Part shown: in pieces, positions 36,269 through 44,827 of the stretch
Numbering within the stretch: the stretch's first letter is position 1
Layout of the letters: every line of letters begins with the position of its first letter
Source: Desulfopila sp. IMCC35006
GTDB taxonomy: Bacteria > Desulfobacterota > Desulfobulbia > Desulfobulbales > Desulfocapsaceae
Assembly: GCF_005116645.1 (NCBI RefSeq)
Contig: NZ_SWCM01000008.1
Coordinates: 62,001 to 126,000 of the forward strand
DNA length: 64,000 nt
Reading direction: 5' to 3'
The notes under the pieces: generated by a model
The model's database searches: none
Seen by the model: only the letters and a program-made list of their open reading frames with translations
Told to the model about the DNA's origin: nothing
Program-made: the position numbers and the translations under genes

Positions 36269-37531
36269 ATGAAAACCGGCATACCCATTTCCAATTCCCC
36301 CACCGCTTCGGAAGGGGAGGTTCAAGGTACAAGAAAACTCTGGGAGCAAATCAGAGAAATGGGGCCGGCGTGGATCATCAGCGCCGTTGCCTGCGGACCG
36401 GCGACTTTGGCCAGTGTCGCTATTGCCGGCTCAACCTATGGGTATAAAATGCTCTGGGTGGTGATCTTAAGTGCAGTATTCGGCACCACCGCACAGTATC
36501 TTGCTGCCAGGGTGGGTATTCTTGAAGGGATGGGCATTATCGCGGCCACGGAAAAACACCTGGGTAAGTGTTGGGCATGGATCCTTACTGTCGATGCCCT
36601 CCTGGCAACCTGGCTGGCGGCGATGGTACTGATGAACGCACTTTCCGGGATAACGTCTCTGGTTACCGGTGTTGACACCCCTTATTGGGGTCTGATGTAT
36701 GGAATTCTGATTGGCCTTTTTCTGGTGCGTAAGGGCTACCGGAAATTTGAAACCCTCTGCAAGCTCCTGGTGATTTTCGTGGTGGCTTGTTTTGTGGCGA
36801 CCCTTTTCATGGCCAACCTCTCTCTGCCGGGTATTCTTGGGGGGCTGATTCCCAATCTTCCTGGCGGGATCGACGCGGCCCTGATGATGGCAGCTATCAT
36901 GGGTGGTGCGGTGCATATCACTATTATCGGGATGCACACCTACAACACCAATGCCAGAGCATGGACAACGAAAGATCTGTCCCTGGCGCGTTTCGACACC
37001 TTCTCCTCCATGGGACTGGCCTTCGGGCTCTACAGTGTGGCCATCTTTCTGGTGGCCGCAGCCGTGCTCCACCCCAACGGGATCGTTGTGCAAAAGGCAA
37101 CAGATGCTGCCCTTGCCCTCAGACCTCTTTTGGGCGACAACGCGATGAAGGTCTTTATGGTCGGTCTGTGGGGCGCCACCCTGTCCACCGTTGCCCCCAC
37201 CTTTATGGCCGGGGCCTATTTTCTCGCCGACAAGATGGGCTGGGCACTGGAGGTGAAAGATAAGCGTTTTGCCGCAGCGGTGTTTGCAGGATGCCTGTTG
37301 AGCATGCTCGGTCCTTTTGTCAAAGGCAGCTTTTTCCTGCTGCTCCCGCTGATGCTGGCCCTGGGTCTTACCGGTACGCCTCTGATTCTCGCCATCATAC
37401 TTTACCTGCTCAACAGGACGCATGGCACATTGCGTAATTCTTTTCTTCTTAATTGCATGGGAGGCATCACCTTTCTGGTGACCTCGTTTCTGGCGATACG
37501 GTTCGTCCTGACAAAGTTCGGGGTCATGTGA
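36269..37531 (+). CDS. NRAMP-fold transporter lacking the metal-site motif, TPP-controlled
   Basis: A 420-residue membrane protein with about eleven helices and the NRAMP (Mn/Fe transporter) layout. Where classical NRAMPs have GPG...DPGN in helix 1, this protein reads GPAWIISAVACGPATLASVA, so the metal-binding Asp and Asn are missing; where helix 6 should have MPHN it reads GGAVHITIIGMHTYNTNA. The canonical site is therefore absent and divalent-metal transport is doubtful. Control by a TPP riboswitch suggests uptake of thiamin, a precursor or a related compound; this is inference. The start at 36269 is fixed by GAGAGGAG; the frame extends upstream through the riboswitch but that is not coding. 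The next gene starts on the last base of its stop codon (TGATG). Confidence 0.85.
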   Translation: MKTGIPISNSPTASEGEVQGTRKLWEQIREMGPAWIISAVACGPATLASVAIAGSTYGYKMLWVVILSAVFGTTAQYLAARVGILEGMGIIAATEKHLGKCWAWILTVDALLATWLAAMVLMNALSGITSLVTGVDTPYWGLMYGILIGLFLVRKGYRKFETLCKLLVIFVVACFVATLFMANLSLPGILGGLIPNLPGGIDAALMMAAIMGGAVHITIIGMHTYNTNARAWTTKDLSLARFDTFSSMGLAFGLYSVAIFLVAAAVLHPNGIVVQKATDAALALRPLLGDNAMKVFMVGLWGATLSTVAPTFMAGAYFLADKMGWALEVKDKRFAAAVFAGCLLSMLGPFVKGSFFLLLPLMLALGLTGTPLILAIILYLLNRTHGTLRNSFLLNCMGGITFLVTSFLAIRFVLTKFGVM

Positions 37532-38091
37532 TGACGAATTGCGCTATCGAACCCTATCTCAACCGTCAGACGGTGGTTGCCGGAGATGTCAACTCCGGCA
37601 AGACCACCCTGACCACCAAAATTCTCGAACATTTTGTAAAGGCCGGATACGGCCAGCAGATCGCGGTTCTCGATCTGTCGCCGGACCCGGTCCGGGGGAT
37701 CGGCGGCAAGCTGTCATTGGGGGAGGATACACCGGTTTTGTATCTGACCGCGCACATTATTGCTCCCCGCCTCATGGGCAGGGATGCAGCGCACACCCTT
37801 TGCCTGGCCAAGGGGAATGCCCGTAAAATAGAAGCGCTGTTTGCCGAGTTCAAGAGACGGCGGCGGGATATTCTTTTTGTCAACGACGCAACGCTTTATC
37901 TGCAGTCGGGCAGTCTCGCCTTGTTTCTCGAGACGCTTTCGATGAGTTCAACCCGAATCATCAATGCCTACTATGGGACCACCTTTGCGGAGTCGGAGCT
38001 GACTCAGCGAGAAAGACGGCTGACGGATGCCTTGATGACGGTCAGCGATAAGGTGATTCGCAGCCAGGGAAAGTGCAGCGATCCAAAATAA
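37531..38091 (+). CDS. P-loop NTPase translationally coupled to the NRAMP-like transporter
   Basis: A 186-residue protein starting at the ATG in TGATG. Walker A is VAGDVNSGKTTLTTKIL (residues about 15-31), a Walker-B-like strand is DILFVNDATLYLQSG, and LDLSPDPVRGIGGKL near residue 48 may be a switch region. It resembles SIMIBI-type or Clp1-like small P-loop enzymes, but I cannot assign a named family. It does not have the deviant Walker A (KGGxGKT) of CooC, so it is not an obvious CODH maturation factor. Sharing the TPP-controlled transcript suggests a role with the transporter: energy coupling, or phosphorylation of the imported compound. The latter would fit thiamin or hydroxymethylpyrimidine salvage but is speculation. 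Confidence 0.75.
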   Translation: MTNCAIEPYLNRQTVVAGDVNSGKTTLTTKILEHFVKAGYGQQIAVLDLSPDPVRGIGGKLSLGEDTPVLYLTAHIIAPRLMGRDAAHTLCLAKGNARKIEALFAEFKRRRRDILFVNDATLYLQSGSLALFLETLSMSSTRIINAYYGTTFAESELTQRERRLTDALMTVSDKVIRSQGKCSDPK

Positions 38092-38326
38092 ATAGGCATA
38101 AGAACAGGCTGGACCCGGATTACGTGGCGATGAGGTGCAGAGCTTCGGCGCGGTGGTGCTTGGGCAACGACTGGCAATAGACAGATAATGAATTATTTTG
38201 GCTATCTATCGCTGTTAAATTATCGGTTTTTACTATTTGACAACAGTCCTCTTTTTATGCGAAGTATAACCGGCTGATGAATCAGAGATACAACATGAAA
38301 TGGAATTCGAGGAGAGAGGCAAGGTG

Positions 38327-38803
38327 ATGACTGACAAAGAAAAAGGAAGCCGACAGCTCGAAGGCGGCCGCTTTTTTCCGGCCATGGGATGTGCTGTCCG
38401 CTGGATGCTCGCCGGCATCTTTGTCTACTCCGGGGCAGTCAAGCTTGTGGATCCCTCGCGATTCGCCGAGATCATCGCCGGATTCGGCCTCCTGCCCGAG
38501 GCGTTTATCTCCCCCCTTGCGGTGTTGCTGCCGGTCGTCGAACTGGTCGCAGGTGTCGGGCTGGTTTTTTCCCTGCGTGGCAGTCTCCCGACCATCGCCT
38601 TGATGTTGCTTATGTTCATCGCCGTTCTCCTGTATGGAATTCATCTTGGCTTGGATATCGATTGCGGCTGCTTTGGCCCGGAAGACCCGGAACAGGCATA
38701 CAAGGGGCTTAAAGCGGCCCTGGTTCGCGACGTGTTGATGATGGTGGCGGTACTGTTTGTATATTGGAGTCGCGGCCGTACCCGAAGGCGGTCGGTCGTG
38801 TGA
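38327..38803 (+). CDS. MauE/DoxX-like four-helix membrane protein
   Basis: A 158-residue protein with about four membrane helices (for example WMLAGIFVYSGAVKLVDP and LAVLLPVVELVAGVGLVFSL). The helix 1 wording, GxFxxSGxxKLxDP, is typical of the MauE/DoxX superfamily, as is the LDIDCGCFGPED loop, whose Cys-Gly-Cys pair suggests thiol-disulfide or quinone-linked redox chemistry. ATG at 38327 has GGAGAGAG about 8 bases upstream; another ATG at 38300 is possible. The exported rhodanese gene follows after 31 bases, so the two probably act together in sulfur or disulfide transfer at the membrane. Confidence 0.82.
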   Translation: MTDKEKGSRQLEGGRFFPAMGCAVRWMLAGIFVYSGAVKLVDPSRFAEIIAGFGLLPEAFISPLAVLLPVVELVAGVGLVFSLRGSLPTIALMLLMFIAVLLYGIHLGLDIDCGCFGPEDPEQAYKGLKAALVRDVLMMVAVLFVYWSRGRTRRRSVV

Positions 38804-38834
38804 ACTATCTTATTTTTTTAGAGGAGAATACGCA

Positions 38835-39371
38835 GTGAACGCAAAAAAAGTTTTGTGCGGCATAATGGTAGGTTTCTTTGTTGTCGGCATGAGCGCATCA
38901 GCTTTCGCCTTCTTTGGCCCCGACAAATTCAAAGCGGAGGTTGAAAAGGAGCAGGGGGCAGTTAAACTCCTTCGGGAGGTGCAGCAGGGAGGCTATGGCA
39001 TCGTCACTACCGATGAGCTGAAGGCTATGATTGATGCCAAAAAAGACGCCTTGATCATCGATACCATGCCGTATGAGGATTCGTACAAAAAGAATCATGT
39101 GCCCGGGGCGAAGCAGTTTCTGTTTCCGATCGCAGCTATGCCGCAGTGGGATACGAAAGAAACCGGCGGCAAGACGGTTGAGGATTTCAAGGCCCTGCTC
39201 GGTCCGGACAAAGACCGGGTGATCGTCTTGTATTGCGGTTTTGTCAAGTGCACCCGTAGTCACAACGGCGCCGCCTGGGCACAAAAGCTCGGCTACACCC
39301 ATGTCTTGCGTTATCCGGGTGGTGTCTTTGCCTGGAAAGGGGCCGGCTATCCGGTTGAAGCTGAGAAATGA
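38835..39371 (+). CDS. Exported rhodanese-like protein
   Basis: A 178-residue protein with a GTG start after GAGGAGAATACGCA. The signal peptide is clear (KVLCGIMVGFFVVGMSASAFA). The rhodanese fold follows: LIIDTMPYEDSYKKNHVPGA, then the active-site strand VIVLYCGFVKCTRSHNGAAW, where the first Cys is the expected persulfide carrier and the loop contains a second Cys. It should move sulfane sulfur in the periplasm. Position between a MauE-like membrane protein and an Fe-S CCG protein suggests a periplasmic sulfur-transfer and electron-transfer unit. Confidence 0.85.
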   Translation: MNAKKVLCGIMVGFFVVGMSASAFAFFGPDKFKAEVEKEQGAVKLLREVQQGGYGIVTTDELKAMIDAKKDALIIDTMPYEDSYKKNHVPGAKQFLFPIAAMPQWDTKETGGKTVEDFKALLGPDKDRVIVLYCGFVKCTRSHNGAAWAQKLGYTHVLRYPGGVFAWKGAGYPVEAEK

Positions 39372-39459
39372 TCGTACTCTCTGTCTTCGGGCCAAGGTCG
39401 TAGCCGTTTCTCGAAGGCAGAGTTCCTCATTTGTGGTTTGGTAACTTGCCAATTCGATT

Positions 39460-40572
39460 TTGACTTCCTCTTCGCCATTACCTTCGATTCTTCTCGATAT
39501 CCGTGAAAGGTGCAACGACTGTGGCGCCTGTTTGAAAAGTTGCACGTTCTTGACTCAATACGGCACCCCTCGAACCATATCGACGTTGTTTGATTTCAAT
39601 GCTCAGCAGCAACGGCAGGTCGCATATCATTGCAGCCTTTGCGGACTCTGTACGGCGGTATGTCCGGAGAAGGTCGATCCCTGCGCAATGTTTCTGGCGA
39701 TTCGGCGTTATCATGTCGAGTCTGGTTCGTTCGATGCCAGACCCTATCGATCCCTCTTCTGGTATGAGCGGCTGGGAGGATCACGGCTATTTTCCTGGTA
39801 TGGGCTCCCTGATGCCTGTGATACGATTTTTTTTCCGGGGTGCAGCCTCTCGGGTACACGGCCGGAGGTCACCTGGCAGCTCTATCAACTGCTCCGCCGG
39901 TTTATCCCGTCGCTTGGGATTATCCTGGCATGTTGCGCAAAACCTTCCCATGATTTTGGATGCATGGAACACTTTCAGTCTGTTTTTGGTGGACTATCGC
40001 ACCGACTCTCCGCTCGAGGGGTCAAAACTGTCCTGACCGCTTGTCCCAGCTGTACGAAGATATTCCGTGATTATGGCAAAGGGCTGTCGGTTATGACGGT
40101 CTACGAGATCTTGCAGCGTCAGGGGGGAGCGAAGAACATCGGTACCTCAGGCTGCAGCGGTGAGATCTCCGTGCACGATCCCTGCCAACTGCGCGATTAT
40201 CCTGAAGTGCAGTCGGCCATCCGGAGCCTGCTGGTCGATCTGGGATATACAGTGGTGGAAATGCGTCACCGCGGAAAAACGACGTTGTGCTGCGGTGAAG
40301 GCGGAGCCGTAGGGTGCATGGAACCCAGATTGAGCCGCGGGTGGATGGAAAAACGGCGACAGGAAAGCGAAAATCGCCGGCTGGTGAGCTATTGCGCCGG
40401 CTGCACCGGTTCTCTCGGCCGGGTGACCCCAACCTTTCATGTCCTGGATCTGCTGTTCCTTCGTTATGGTGCATCCGAGCGAAAAATTTCAGTTTCCAGG
40501 GGGCTGATGACCTATCTAAACCGACTGTTGCTGAAGCTGAGATTGGCGCGGGTAAAGAAAATCTGCAGGTGA
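39460..40572 (+). CDS. HdrB/HdrD/GlpC-like Fe-S protein with two CCG domains
   Basis: A 370-residue protein with two ferredoxin-type clusters (CNDCGACLKSC near residue 18, and CSLCGLCTAVCPEKVDPC near 58) and two CCG domains: FFPGCSLSG...LACCAKPSHDFG...TACPSCTKIF and VHDPCQLRDY...TLCCGEGGAVG...YCAGCTGSL. CCG domains hold the noncubane 4Fe-4S clusters of heterodisulfide reductase or the clusters of LutA/GlpC-type oxidases. No membrane helix is evident. The frame has a stop at 39442 and offers only TTG (39460) or ATT (39457) as starts, without a good ribosome site, so the start is weak or another mechanism is used. It lies 88 bases after the rhodanese gene. Confidence 0.82.
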   Translation: MTSSSPLPSILLDIRERCNDCGACLKSCTFLTQYGTPRTISTLFDFNAQQQRQVAYHCSLCGLCTAVCPEKVDPCAMFLAIRRYHVESGSFDARPYRSLFWYERLGGSRLFSWYGLPDACDTIFFPGCSLSGTRPEVTWQLYQLLRRFIPSLGIILACCAKPSHDFGCMEHFQSVFGGLSHRLSARGVKTVLTACPSCTKIFRDYGKGLSVMTVYEILQRQGGAKNIGTSGCSGEISVHDPCQLRDYPEVQSAIRSLLVDLGYTVVEMRHRGKTTLCCGEGGAVGCMEPRLSRGWMEKRRQESENRRLVSYCAGCTGSLGRVTPTFHVLDLLFLRYGASERKISVSRGLMTYLNRLLLKLRLARVKKICR

Positions 40573-40770
40573 TGTTTTCACCAGCAAGAAATAGACAGCG
40601 TATTCAGGCATCATGGTTCCAAAACATCCCCGCAAAGTATTAAAATCTTACCAATGTTAATGCTGATAAAACTATGAATTATCAGTTACATACTTGCTGT
40701 AGATAGCCAACGGCGGCCCGTCGGCTCGCTTCTTTGTTACAACACGACTGCATCGAGCGAGCAAAAGTGG

Positions 40771-41484
40771 TTAAGGGGCATACGTTGACCAAATCCAGGA
40801 CAACGGCATAACTAAAATAAGTGCTGGAATCATGTTGCCGACGGGGAGATTTTTGATTCCACATAAACGCAATCCGATTGCCAACAGAATAATACCGCCG
40901 CACGCCGAGAAATCTCCCAGCATGTCTGGATTGGTAAGCGGTACGATAAGGACGGCCAGGCAGTACAGCAATGCTTGAACAATGAATTGTGGGATCACCA
41001 GAATGCCGATGGTGTAACCCATGGTTGAAGCAAAGATAAGACTGGTGAAGATATCAAGAATGCCTTTGATGATCAAAAAAGTAGGATCGCCTGTCATCCC
41101 TTCATGCAACGAGCCGTAGATTCCCGTACCGCTGAAACAGAACAAAACCGTGAGAGCGATAAATTTATCTATAAATTCCTGATGGTTGAGATCTGCTGGT
41201 GGCTTGGTATGTTTTTCGAACAGTTTTCCAGCGTAACCCACCCCTTTTTGAATACCACTCTCTAAATGGATGACTTCACCTACAATAGTTCCGACGATTA
41301 CCGCGAGAACTATCGGCGCAAGATATTTTTCCTTAACAATCATGGCGACGCTTATGCCTATCGCGGTGCAACCGAATACCATTGGCATGTGGAGCCGAAA
41401 ATCCCTGCTGAACCTGGGACCGATAAAACCACCCAATATACTGCCGATGAGCAATGCTGCTCCATTGACGTATGGACCGATCAT
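40771..41484 (-). CDS. DUF554 (YqgA-like) membrane protein
   Basis: A 237-residue protein with about seven hydrophobic helices. GAALLIGSILGGFIGPRF at the N-terminus, LAVIVGTIVGEVIHLESGI, and the LFCFSGTGIYGSLHEGMTGD then LIIKGILDIFTSLIFASTMG block are the family signature. The function of DUF554 is unknown; a transport role is generally assumed. AAGGAGATAGT precedes the ATG. It stands alone, between the Fe-S gene (convergent) and a MITE-like element upstream. Confidence 0.88.
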   Translation of the reverse strand: MIGPYVNGAALLIGSILGGFIGPRFSRDFRLHMPMVFGCTAIGISVAMIVKEKYLAPIVLAVIVGTIVGEVIHLESGIQKGVGYAGKLFEKHTKPPADLNHQEFIDKFIALTVLFCFSGTGIYGSLHEGMTGDPTFLIIKGILDIFTSLIFASTMGYTIGILVIPQFIVQALLYCLAVLIVPLTNPDMLGDFSACGGIILLAIGLRLCGIKNLPVGNMIPALILVMPLSWIWSTYAP

Positions 41485-41645
41485 ACTATCTCCTTTCGAA
41501 ACAATAACCTAAACCGAAATATTACAAGCTCGTGAAGGTGTTAGGTAAGGTCTTTTTATTAAAAATATTTTGATAAATTCGAGCTGTCTTGTGCGGAATA
41601 CGGTGAATTTGCAATCACACGTTATCAATAGAGGAATAATACTTC

Positions 41646-41815
41646 GTGATTACCACTAAAGTTCAGCTATATGGGGATATGAGGAGCCCTTTGCACGGGA
41701 CGCCATAAATCGATCCCTGGGTGCTTGACCGCAGCCATCCAGGCTGCGGAGCACCCGTGCAAAGGGCATCTCATATCCCTCTGGACCTTCTCAGCTGAAC
41801 TTTAGTGGCAATCAC
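41646..41815. mobile_element. 170-bp palindromic MITE-like element, copy 1
   Basis: The ends are GTGATTACCACTAAAGTTCA and its near-perfect complement ending at 41815 (one mismatch in 23). Inner arms GGGATATGAG and GCCCTTTGCACGGG also have complements on the right, and the centre CCGCAGCC-ATCCA-GGCTGCGG is a perfect hairpin, so the whole element folds on itself. ATAATACTT occurs at 41636-41644 and again at 41816-41824, one base off the left end, as expected of a 9-base target duplication. There is no coding capacity. A second copy of the same length is at 51415. Confidence 0.8.
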
Positions 41816-41926
41816 ATAATACTTTGCTTTCTGTCAACGGTATCGCTCTGACGTCACTTGGCATACTGCGATCTGCGAAAACTGGCAAACTCCAACTTAT
41901 TTTACAAACGAGGGATATTCAACCAA

Positions 41927-42244
41927 TCATTCTTCGCTGGTATACCCGAATTCTGCACGCACCTTCGTGTAAAACATCTGGAGTTTGTTTTCCTTGATGT
42001 TCCGGAACAGTCTGTCGCACTCATCATAGGTGAGGGCCAATACGACCTGCTGCGGCCTGTCTTCCAGATCGAAATAGTTCCCGGAATGGAATCGACCGTC
42101 ATGTCCGAAACCTTCCTGGCCTGAGAAAAGGGTCGCTCCACGGACTCCAAGGCTTTTAGCTTCCTCAATGATCCAGTTCGCCAGCGATGTTTTGTTGTGT
42201 TCCCTGTTTTCCTGGGTGAAAAATGTCACAAGGTAGCCTTCCAC
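41927..42244 (-). CDS. PII-like protein, DUF190 type
   Basis: A 105-residue protein starting at GTG 42244, which has TGGAGGTTACCT in front; an in-frame TTG 30 bases upstream has none. The pattern LVTFFTQENREHNKTSLANW, SLGVRGATLFSGQEGFGHDG and PQQVVLALTYDECDRLFRNI matches the ferredoxin-like fold of DUF190, a PII-related family. DUF190 proteins are usually nucleotide-sensing or accessory regulators of transporters. It lies divergently next to true PII and the ammonium transporter, but also near the DUF554 gene; its target is not clear. Confidence 0.75.
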   Translation of the reverse strand: MEGYLVTFFTQENREHNKTSLANWIIEEAKSLGVRGATLFSGQEGFGHDGRFHSGNYFDLEDRPQQVVLALTYDECDRLFRNIKENKLQMFYTKVRAEFGYTSEE

Positions 42245-43239
<995 letters not shown>

Positions 43240-43279
43240 CTAACAAGAAAAAATAATAAATTATCTAAAGGAGGATGTA

Positions 43280-44596
43280 ATGAAAAAAGTATTGGTAGTT
43301 GGTCTACTGTTCTGCCTTCCCGCATTGGCCTGGGCCGATGACGTAGTACCAACGGTTACCTCGAATGCGGCGGCAATTGCCGGAGTGCAGTCGCATCTCG
43401 ACTATGTATGGACCTTGGTTGCCGCTGCCCTTGTCTTTTTTATGCAGGCCGGTTTTGCCATGGTGGAGTCCGGATTTACCCGTGCAAAAAGCGCGGTTAA
43501 CATCATGATGAAAAACCTTATGGATTTCGCCGTCGGCTCTCTGGCCTTCTGGGCCATCGGCTTCGGCATCATGTTCGGGGCGACGACCACCGGTTGGTTT
43601 GGAACCAGTGGTTTTTTTCTCAGCGACTTTCAACCCGGCGGGGATCCATGGGTTTTGGCGTTCTGGATGTTCCAGGTTGTTTTTGCTGCAACTGCCGCCA
43701 CCATCGTTTCCGGCGCAATGGCCGAGCGAACCAAGTTTGTTGGCTATCTCGTGTATAGTGCGGCCATCTCAGCCTTTATTTATCCGGTTTTCGGACATTG
43801 GGCATGGGGCAACCTGTTTCATGGCGACGGTTGGCTTGGCAAGCTTGGCTTTATCGATTTCGCCGGTTCGACGGTGGTTCACTCCATTGGCGGTTGGGCA
43901 GCACTTGCCGGAGCAATAGTGATTGGGCCTCGGATAGGCAAATTTGCCAAGGACGGGAGGGTGAAGGCTATCCCGGGACATAACATTCCGCTGGCTGCCC
44001 TCGGTGTCTTTATTCTCTGGTTGGGCTGGTTTGGCTTTAATCCGGGTTCAACTACTGCGGGAACAAAAGATATTGCCATGATTTTCGTGAATACCAACCT
44101 CGCCGCTGCCGCAGGCAGCGTTTTCGCAATGATTACCGCCTGGTTGATATTCAAAAAGCCGGAAGTCGGCATGACCCTCAATGGTGCCTTGGCCGGCTTG
44201 GTGGCGATTACTGCGGGCTGTAACAATGTGTCACCAACCAGTTCTATAATCATTGGTGCTATCGCCGGCGTGGTGGTGGTTTTGTCGGTGCTGTTTTTTG
44301 ATCGTGTCCATGTGGACGACCCGGTCGGCGCCATCTCCGTTCACGGGGTCTGCGGTGCATGGGGAACCCTGGCTGCCGGTTTGTTTAACATCGGCGGTGC
44401 CACCAGTCAAATAATCGGTGTACAGCTTCTCGGCATTGTGGCCGCCTTTATGTGGTCTTTTGGAACCTGCTTTGTGCTCTTTACTCTAATCAAGAAGACA
44501 ATTGGCCTGCGGGTCAGCGAGGAAGAAGAGATGGAAGGGCTGGATATCACTGAACATGGTGGTCATGCATACAATGACTTCCAGATGCTCAACTAA
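43280..44596 (+). CDS. amtB: Ammonium transporter
   Basis: A 438-residue Amt protein with a cleavable signal (MKKVLVVGLLFCLPALAWAD), as in E. coli AmtB, and eleven helices. MQAGFAMVESGFTRAKSAVN is the first signature. Pore histidines are in YPVFGHWAWG and VHGVCGAWGT, and GWFGFNPGST and DDPVGAISVHG are also conserved. It conducts ammonium across the inner membrane and is shut by GlnK. AAGGAGGATGTA precedes the ATG. A long stem-loop closes the operon. Confidence 0.96.
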   Translation: MKKVLVVGLLFCLPALAWADDVVPTVTSNAAAIAGVQSHLDYVWTLVAAALVFFMQAGFAMVESGFTRAKSAVNIMMKNLMDFAVGSLAFWAIGFGIMFGATTTGWFGTSGFFLSDFQPGGDPWVLAFWMFQVVFAATAATIVSGAMAERTKFVGYLVYSAAISAFIYPVFGHWAWGNLFHGDGWLGKLGFIDFAGSTVVHSIGGWAALAGAIVIGPRIGKFAKDGRVKAIPGHNIPLAALGVFILWLGWFGFNPGSTTAGTKDIAMIFVNTNLAAAAGSVFAMITAWLIFKKPEVGMTLNGALAGLVAITAGCNNVSPTSSIIIGAIAGVVVVLSVLFFDRVHVDDPVGAISVHGVCGAWGTLAAGLFNIGGATSQIIGVQLLGIVAAFMWSFGTCFVLFTLIKKTIGLRVSEEEEMEGLDITEHGGHAYNDFQMLN

Positions 44597-44638
44597 TTCC
44601 AGTCGATAATTTGCCTCTTATGCAGAGGTTTGCAACCA

Positions 44639-44692
44639 GGCTGGCTCGATCGTTTGTGTCGATTTCCGTGGAGACAAACGATCCAGCCAGCC
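44639..44692 (+). terminator. Long stem-loop after amtB
   Basis: GGCTGGCTCGATCGTTTGT at 44639-44657 pairs with ACAAACGATCCAGCCAGCC at 44674-44692 with one mismatch in 19 and a 16-base loop. No clear T-run follows; termination or mRNA protection is likely. Confidence 0.7.
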
Positions 44693-44827
44693 CGATATGT
44701 TCATGATTTTCTCCTGTCTTTTAATGTGTCAGGTCTTATCTTTCCTCTATTATCCTTGCATGTATCCCTGTCGAGGATAGAAGTCTGAAATCAGATACAT
44801 CCGCCACTTGCCAAAGGAGAGAGTCAT

